Source: a virus. Taken from it: 64,000 nt of DNA. Below the pieces are notes generated by a model that saw nothing but the letters and a program-made list of their open reading frames with translations, was not told the DNA's origin and did no database searches. This document shows, one piece after another, positions 26,729 to 35,900 of the stretch (position 1 is its first letter; every line of letters starts with the position of its first letter). The position numbers and the translations under genes were made by a program. The stretch covers positions 1 through 64,000 of IMG/VR virus record IMGVR_UViG_3300048442_000818. One strand, 5' to 3'.

Positions 26729-26965
26729 ATGAATACTTATTATCATTTTCAACGTAGAAAACTAAAATCCTGGTATTCAATAATTATTGAAACAGATGAG
26801 GAAAACGAAAGTAAATATGTGTTCTTTACATCAAAAATACATAAGACAAAAAAACTTAAATTACCTATTTCATTTTCATTAGAATTTACAGATCAACAGA
26901 TACTTAATGATCGTGATTTAGGAACTCAGTTATATAATAGATATGGAACAGATATTACTGAATAA
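26729..26965 (+). CDS. hypothetical protein, 78 aa
   Basis: A very AT-rich small gene lodged between two terminators. GGAG precedes the ATG. The protein is basic and beta-rich (YSIIIETDEENESKYVFFTS). No family recognised. Its base composition differs from the SSB/resolvase genes, so it may be a recent insertion. Expression would depend on read-through of the upstream terminator. Confidence 0.55.
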   Translation: MNTYYHFQRRKLKSWYSIIIETDEENESKYVFFTSKIHKTKKLKLPISFSLEFTDQQILNDRDLGTQLYNRYGTDITE

Positions 26966-26991
26966 AAGCCCCCTATCCTTGGGGGCTTTTT
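26964..26991. terminator. bidirectional terminator between middle (+) and late (-) genes
   Basis: AAAAGCCCCC (26964-26973) pairs with GGGGGCTTTT (26981-26990), with T runs on both strands. It ends the plus-strand middle genes and the minus-strand late operon that converge here. Confidence 0.9.
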
Positions 26992-26998
26992 ATTTTGG

Positions 26999-29900
26999 TT
27001 AGTCCATCAGACTATACCAGGGGTTCAGTTCCCAACTGTTCCAACCCATTTCAGGACCAATTGAGTAACCAAGACTACCATCCATAGCTTGAGTGAAGAT
27101 GTTATCATTTACTGGTAAACCAACACTGCTGGGTGCAGGTAGAGTTGATGCTACTAAGAAATGTAGAGGATTGTTTCTAAGAGTACTTAAGGCAATCTTA
27201 GCAATACGGATCTTGTAGTTGTAAAACCACAGTAGACCCATATTCTCCATATACCCTCTCCAACGTCCCGGTAAGCGATCATAGTTCGCAAACTCGGTAG
27301 TTACCCTACCCAAAGCATCAGCACTACTCATTTTCTTACGTTGAGTTAAATCATCGTAGAGTACTGCTTTAGCTACAAAGTCACTGTACTGTACAGACTT
27401 TTGAAGAGCCTGGAACAGTGGAGTGTCTTTCATGATTAAACCATACCGGGCAGCCGTTCTGAGTTTGGGGGGCAGCTTATCAATCTGCTTACTGAAGTAG
27501 CTGTACAGATTACCAGTAGTCAGTTCCAGATCTTCAGAAGACATACCGATATCCGCAATAGTGCTGAATTCCCCTGCCTGGATCAAAGGCCAGATACTCA
27601 GACGCTGATTAGAGTCAGTGATGGATCGGATCTCAGCACGCAGTTTACGCTCCCGTACAAAGTCTTGGCCTACCGCCCTGAGTTCAGCTTCCAAATCAAT
27701 CTGACGTAAGCGGTTCTTCACATAAGCATTGATCTCTACCAGCTTAGCTGGATACCCACGTTTGATATCCCGTACCGGTACACCTCTACTCACCAACTGG
27801 TAAGTGGTTGAAATGAAGTTATACACCGGTACTACCACCGATCTAACAATAATGTTAGTACGAATATCAGACATTATATTTTGTGTGAATTGTTCACCTT
27901 TCACTAGAGTTTTATAAGCATCTGGTCCCATTAAACCAACAAAGAAGTTTCTCCAAGCTTCATTAGTTAATGGATCTCTGTTGTTGCTATTGGTCCAGAA
28001 ATCACCAACAGAAGGGTTACGATAACCTACTGCATCTTCTAGCATATCTTTACGAACCCAGAATTCATCCCCAAATTTGCGATGAATATAATCTCTAGTA
28101 TCGTCAGAGAATAAATTCACAGCATCTCTTTGTACTGGGCTAAGATTAGAACCAAAAAGGTTCACATACTCGTTGATTTTATCACGGCTAATTTTCATAT
28201 CAGCCGTATACATATCATGGAGTCTATCAATAGAAGTCTCGTTGAAAATTTGAGACATCTTTTCTTCAACCTGACGACCTCGCCAAACACCTAACATCCG
28301 GCTTAGGTCTTGTGATTCAGGTTCCAAACGGGCTTTCTGTGCTGGATCCACTGACTGCTCGTAAGCAAAGATTTGGCCTCTCTCATCGAATACAGGCATC
28401 AGGTTCTCAACATCACCCTGTTCTTGAGACAGTCTGCGAGTGATTCGGGTCACATCAGCACGCCCAAAGATACGACCTGCCACCAGATCAGAGGTGAGAC
28501 CTGTATGGGGATCAACTCCTGAAGCCGTACGGTTGATGTTCTGAATAAAGCCTTGAGCATAAGCAGTACGACCAGAAATAGGAGTAAAGTAGTAGCTCTT
28601 GCTTGAGCGTCGGTTATCCACATTACTACCGTTATACGGACCCATGTTCACATAACCACGGATCCGCATATTGGACTCCTGGGCATTCTCTTCAATACGT
28701 AGAGATGCACCAGGGCTTTGCTCAGCCGGTATATGGCCTTTGTAGTGGTTCACCAGGGCCTTACCCTTGTTTGCCTTACGAAGCTCTGTTCTACGCTGTC
28801 CTTGAAGGTATCCCAGCACGAAGTTGAGACCATTGCTCTCATCCTGAACCAAGGAGGCCATAGCCTGCTTATCCTGGGTGGATAAACCATCCACAGCGTA
28901 CAGAGTGATCAGTTGATCAATAGACCGTTGTATGGAGCTGTCAGGTGCCTTCCAGCCTGCTTGTCTGGATTCACCAAATAGGTTTGAGATCGCATAAGCA
29001 TTACGAAGCAGACTGACCCCTGTTTTACCGGTGTTCATGAAAGTGGCAAGTTGCTTCATCTTTCTTTGGTAAATAGGCCAGTGAGCAGTATCACTCTGCT
29101 GAATGAGTCCTTCCAGATCGTTGATCAAAGCATCCAGTGAAGTTTGGCTCTGGAATAGATCCACGATATCTTGCGCAGGCATTGTTTCCATCAGGGCTGC
29201 CAGATCCGTTTTACCCATAGAACGGTACATTGAGGACCATTCTTCCTGAGACAGCTTTCGACTGAATTTGTTATGCAGCACTCGTGGAATTTCATCTCTA
29301 AAGTTCTGACGTAATTGCTGCACTGCTGCCCTGACAGTTTTGATCATGTCATAGACTTGAGCATTGCCTTCGGTACGATCTACAAGGTTGTTCACCAAAT
29401 CATAGAACGGCTTCCAGATCCGACCACGGTTCATTAATCCCATCAGTTCTTGGGATACCATGTCGGCTCGTTCTTCAGAGGCAATGGACGAAGCCAGCTT
29501 TAGGAAGTTACCTGCGAGTTTAGTTGGAAGACTCTGGGATTCCTGTCCTTTGGTTCCAAGTTTGTAACCGGTATCTGCAAGGGTTTGCATACCGTTTACC
29601 ATCCAATCGTTTACAGCGTCATATTTATTACCAATCTTATCTGTTACCTCGCGGATAGTGGTCTGCTCATCCAAAGCAGCTTTGGTAATCTGATTCATCA
29701 AATTATCCATAGCCGCTTTGACATTGGCAGCATCACGCTGACCTGACATACGATTTGACAGTGAATCTGATGCAGTGACCAATAAGTTATCCAAAGCAGC
29801 ATCCATAGTTTTTTGATCTGACTTAACAGATTTTGGAACCTGCATATTTGCTAAGATATCTCTAAACTCTTGGTTCACAGTGGATAGTGCAATGAACACA

Positions 29901-32900
29901 GGTAACAGAGTAGTGCGCCCATATGCATCTGTTTGACGATTTACTCGACCCAAAATAGTGTTGTATTTTTCTTGCGCATAATAGCGATCAGCATCAGGGT
30001 TACGAGAATTCTCTGGCATAAAGCTATCAACACTCAGGTTTTTAGTTACATGAGTGTATAGCTCCTGCATTTGAGCCAAAGCGTTAGGATCCAATTTAGC
30101 TTCAGTAGCCAGAGTAGCTACGATTGTTTTGAATGTGGTGGCTTCATTGATATCCATATTGAAGTGAGCACTTACTGCATCATTCAGAGCATCAATGGCT
30201 ACTTGGCCTGATTCTGAAAGGAGGCGGTTCTGCTGCACTTCGCGTTCGGTATCGGGATACTCATCTAAGAGATCAACAATCTTGGTTTGAAGAGCATTAC
30301 GGATATCTCGTAAGCGGGTATTATTCCCATAGGTTGCATGGAATAACGTACCTTCCTGGAATACAGAAGATAGATTTGGCTGAGTACGAATAATGATACC
30401 GGTGTTGAATTGTAGATTACTCAACACATCATCAGCGTGTTTAGGAGCGTGCTTACGACCCCAAACTAATTTCTTGATTTCTTGCCACAGATCTTTAGCA
30501 AGTTGAACTAACTTGTTCGTTTTTGTTTTCTTCAGTCGATTAGTGATCTGTTCGTTAGTAAGACCCCATGCCATAAACTCGTTAAGGGCTTTAGCCTGTG
30601 AGGCAGCAGGATCCATATTCAGATCATTCTGAGCACTCTCAATAGCAGCTCTAGCATTATCAAATGCCATGTACATTTCGTTAGGTAAACCACTTTCCAG
30701 ATCCATGGAAAGAAAATCATTGAGCATGATCTCCATTCGCTCAATAGCCCTTCTTGCTTCTGGATCCACTTTTTCACCACGATAATATGAAAGCAGTGTT
30801 TCATAGGTAGAAGCGTGAACCATTTCGTGGACCAAGGTTTCAGTGGTTGGGTTGATCAGATAAATCACCCGTTCCGCTACTGAAATCACACCGTGAGCCG
30901 TAGCATCTCCCGTGTTAATTGAACTCAAGCCAGTTTCACGTTGGTATGCAGCAATTTGCTCAGGTGTACCAGCAATGATTTTGTAATCTTTGGTTCCCAG
31001 ATTACGAATGATTTGAGCATAGATATCTCTTTGTGGTTGGGTCATGTTGACCAACCGACCGAGATTTTTCAGGGCTGTCCAGCTAATTACACGTACACCT
31101 GAAGCTTTATGTTCACGGCCCACTTTCTGAATATCTTCAGACATGCCATCAGCTACAGGAGCTTCTTCTGTAGCTTGCTGTTTGCCTGAAATTTTCTCTT
31201 GATAACGAGCATTCAATTCATCAGCAATTTGTTCAGGTGTCATCTGTGCATCAAGAGTTACAGTTCCATTCACATAAGGTGAGGCAGCACCAGCCATATG
31301 ATCAATAGAATGAAGAACATCACTCATTACCTGACGACGAATAGAGACACTATCTTCCGCTTGCTGAAGAAATTTACCTTTCCTATCCAACATATCCAAG
31401 ATAGCTTGAGAAGTAGCTACTTCTTCTTCTGGATCCAGATAAGGAAACAAGGCACGGGTAAAATCTCTATGCATCGGTGTATCTTTCACCTGCATATCAT
31501 TCTTTAACATATCTTCGATTAGATCTTTTGATTTCATAAATTGTTTATAGGAATCATTGACTGCCTTAAACGGATTACCATTGATCCAGGAGTCATACAC
31601 AGCCTTATTGGCTTTTTCACTGTATTCAGTGATTTTATCCAAAGGCATGTTGATACCATCAAAGATATCAAGGGTATTGTTCATTTCAGTATCCAGAGAA
31701 GTTCTCTGGATCATGTTAGCGTCACCCATACCAATGGTTAGGAACGGAATACCCGCAACACCAGCATTGGCTGGGGCATAAGCGTAAGCATCCGTTCTCA
31801 TGGTTCCATCAAGAGCACGACTGAATGCTGGACCACCTTCAAGCATCTGAGTCTTAGCAATTAGAAATACTTGACCTTGTGTTTGAACCAAAGGAGATAC
31901 TTTGAATATTTCTTTGTAGATTGCAGTGAAGTCTTTACGAGAAAGGAAATCACCAGGACGGTAGGTAGGATCATTTTTCTTACGATCCTCTAACCGTTCA
32001 TTAATCAATCTACGGAACAGATACTCCAAAACAATAGACTGTGATTGGGTTGCTTGACGGATTTTATCAACAGACCTCATAAGAGGAGCACCAACTGTAT
32101 CTTCAATACCAAACCGCAGAGGTCTAACAAAACCTTCAAGCATGTTTTGTTTGATACTTTGGATCTGTTCTGGTGTAAAAGTGAACTCTACTGGATCCGC
32201 AGACTGACGTGTGCGATCTGAAGGTTCTAAGAAGTATTCACCACTTCTCTGGTTATAGCGTATTTTATTGGCTAACAGGGTATTTAAAGCATCAACAAAC
32301 TGACGACCCTGTTTTTCAGGATTTGGTTCATTAGGGAATAGAGCTTCACCCAAGGTAATTTTAGGATAAGCTTCTCTTGCCTGGGCAAATTGAGACATTT
32401 TACTGTAAATGTCTTTCACCATTTGGGATGTAAGATTACCAGCAATACCTGAGATTGAAGAACCATACACCAAAATGGTAAGTGGGTTCTTGGCAATACC
32501 ACGGTCAAGCTCAAAGGATCCTGGCTCACCTAATTCAACATCACCGTTGTACTTAACACCCGGTAATGTGACATTCATCAATGTCATCAATGCCTTAACG
32601 TTACCTAGTAGCCCATCAGATTTCTTATTACGACCCAGTACATTGATAAGGGTACGTAGATGCTTATCTGAATTGATCGTAGCTGTTTTGTACAAATCAA
32701 CAGGATCTCTTTGGCTGAGTTCAGCCATAGTTTGGCGAGTGCCGATAGAGACACCACCTTTAGAAATATTCTGGATCCACTCAGGAGTAAACCGGCCTGG
32801 GGTCATTAACATCATAGCGTTGATTGGGCCATCGGTTACACCATCCCCCTCAAGATATATTGAGGTACGGAAAGATTCTCTCTCACCTAACGGAGTTTGT

Positions 32901-35900
32901 GTTAACCGTGCGTATTCCATAAGAGCATTCAAAGCTACAGGCGTAACATCAATACCCGCAGAATCAAGATGACCCTTCAGAATATAAGCATCCAGAGGAT
33001 TTACCTCAGTAGTTATTAATGAGTTGGTATCAGTGCCACTTACCCAATCGTTGATCAGATCCAGAGCAGGGACCAAAGGACCAGTAAGTAAGTTTTGTAC
33101 TTGCTCAACTGTATCTTCTAAAAGTTGATTATGAACTTTAATATCTAATGCTTGACCAATAGAAAGTAAGAAATGATTGTAAATAGTACTGTTTTCATTA
33201 GACAAATCAACAGTACTCCACGTAGGTAGAATAGCCTCACGAACTGCTTTATCTGATTGAGGGTTGTAAGCACCCAGCATCTGCATACGCCCAACACGGG
33301 AAATATTATAAGCGTACCGAATTGGCATCTCAGAAACCGATACACCTTCTGTTTCAGCACGGTTAACCATACGATCAACCGTATTAAATAGGTGATTGTA
33401 TGCAGAAGTAATAGTGCGATTTTTACCTTCAATAGATTTAGCATGGTTTATATTAAGGGTTTGATTATCACCCGCTGATTCACCAAGCAGAGTTAACATA
33501 CCCTCTCTACCGAAAGCAGAGTATAGATTTACCATTGGAATATTCAGATAAAAAGGTACTTTTTGTTTGTTCTCAATCGCTTCTTTTTGTTTTATAGTGT
33601 TAGCTACTTCTGGGTTATTCATCTGACGCTGGGCAACAGGAATTTCCTGATCACCAATGTAGAACACTTCTTCTGGACTAATTAGAACAGCATCATCAAT
33701 AGCAGTTGGGTAAGCATGAATTGGATTACCTTCCATTGGTGATACAAGATACCGATTAGGTGTTTTATCTGAATCCAGACCAAAGGATTTCAGGTCAACG
33801 GTAGTGACACCCATCATACCCGTATCAATAAAAGCCCTGATCATTTCAGCAGCTACTGCTTCAGGAATACCCTCAGAATAAGCAATGTCCGCATCAGCAG
33901 TAGCCGTTACACCCCAGTATTCTTTGATCTTGTTAGCAAGAGATCGCTTCACCTGCTCAAGACTCATACCCTCATTGAGAAGGCGTATGACCTCATAAGG
34001 TACGATTTCAGCGTCCACACCAGTGATAGCAGAGATGTCTGAATCATCCATTGGAGTGTGGTACTGGTTAGATGTCAGTAACCACTGAATAGCTGCTAAA
34101 GCAGCAGTCTCTAACAATTCTGGGTTGTATTGGTAACCTTCTGGTGTTTCATCAACAATATTAAGTGCTTTACCTCTAGCCCATCTTTGAATATCAGCAT
34201 CAGTTTCTAATACATCACGGATCGTTCTTTTATCTTTATTTGAAGACCATGAATAACGACTATTTAAGAAACGATCTAAATTAGCAGACATAGCTGACAT
34301 AAGACCACCGACAGATTGAACACTTTTAATCTGTGCAGCAGTAAGATCATTAGTTTCACTCTTTATCAGGTATTCACTTGCTTTTGGATCATTGCGTAAC
34401 AAAGTTTGATATTCAGATGCGATCTCAGGAGTTAAAGTGTATTTAGGGGTATTACCCATAAATTCAATCAAACTCCCGGATGAAGATAAAGCATCTTGAA
34501 CCAAGAGGATGGGGGATCCTTCTTGACCGATTAATCGAGTAGGTGCTTCTTCTGTGTTCGGTAATCTGAACACTTTTTTGAAGAAGTTTTCACCGCGAGT
34601 AAGTAGATTTGGGTATAGGGAATCCAAACCTGTAGTGGGGGTATCTACCGGTTCAGCCTCAGCAGAAACAGGTTCTGGGGTGGATTCCTCTATAGTGGTA
34701 TCCACTTCTTCCTGGGGCTGTGTTTGAACAGGCTCTGGATCAGGTTGAGTTTCAGTAACTGGCTCAGGTTCTGGCTGTGCTTCTTGTTCTTGCACCTCTG
34801 GTTCAGGTTCAGCCGGTTTATTGATCTCAGCAAACGCCTCCGCAGGGGTAAGCTTACGGATATCAGCATCTGTTAAGCCACGCTCTCTTAATTGAGCACG
34901 CATAGCTTGCGTGATCATTACGGGTACGCTGGCTGTAGTGGTTTTTTGTGTTGGCGTATCTTTTGTGATTTGCTGTACCTGATCGGGGTTAAATACTACA
35001 ACCTCCTCGTAACGGAACTCAGGGTCTGCATAAAGTAAGCCGTCATACCCTTCCGTTATTAAGGCATCACGTTGTTCTGGTGTGATGCCTGTAATCACTA
35101 TGGGATCATTATCTTTAACCAAATAAGGATTTTGAATGTTTACCCGGAAAGTGAGTGTTACTCCCCCTTCTTGCATTCCTTGGGAATATGCAATGTTTTT
35201 TGTAGTGTAAAACCCAACGAGAGTACCCGTGTTGTTTCCTATAAAATGCACAGTAGAAGGTCGTTCACGTTCAGCAATCACTTTAAAATTTTCTGCTTCT
35301 ACTGCCCTTGTTGTGTGGTAAGTCAACCCTTTTACTACGCTATCCGGAAAAATGTGATCGTATGCAGAAGTATCAGAAATAATCTCTGATTTTGGTTCAG
35401 CTTTTTTTAATTCAGAATTAGAGGTTGACTTATTTTGTTGATTTTTCGTAAATATTTCACGTAATCTTTCAGCATTAGCAACAGCAGTAGATTTACGACG
35501 TTCAAGATCAGATTTTATCTGCTCATACCTACTATCATTTTTATCTACACCGGGATTTATATTGAGATTACGTGCATATCTTTCTGCCCTAAGTACTATA
35601 TATTCTGCAAGATCAAAACGATCATTATTAATTGCTGTATTTAGTTGTGCAAAAGTTTCTGGGTTTGAGGGATCAATTACTGGAGCAACTACCGCATCAT
35701 ATAGAGTTTTTTCTATTTCTGGGCTGTTTTGTCCTGGCGCACGATCACCCCTTATATATATTTGTTCATTCTTTTCAAAATCTAATTGTGCTTCGAGAGT
35801 CTCAATACGTAGTTCTGACCCTGACTCAAGAGTAGATTCTGCCTGTTCTTGCTGTTGTTCTGGCTCTGCTGTTACTTCAGCTTGTCTTTGTCCAGGTACA

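Noticed and set aside
32409-32972. 187-codon open frame on the plus strand opposite the virion polymerase gene
   Set aside because: Antisense shadow of a strong coding region, with no ribosome-binding site and no protein-like features. The same applies to the frames at 35562-36026 and 35072-35389.
34620-34830. Pro/Glu-rich segment as a gene boundary within the virion polymerase
   Set aside because: The frame is open throughout with no stop or credible internal start; it is better seen as a flexible linker between the ART-like domain and the polymerase core.
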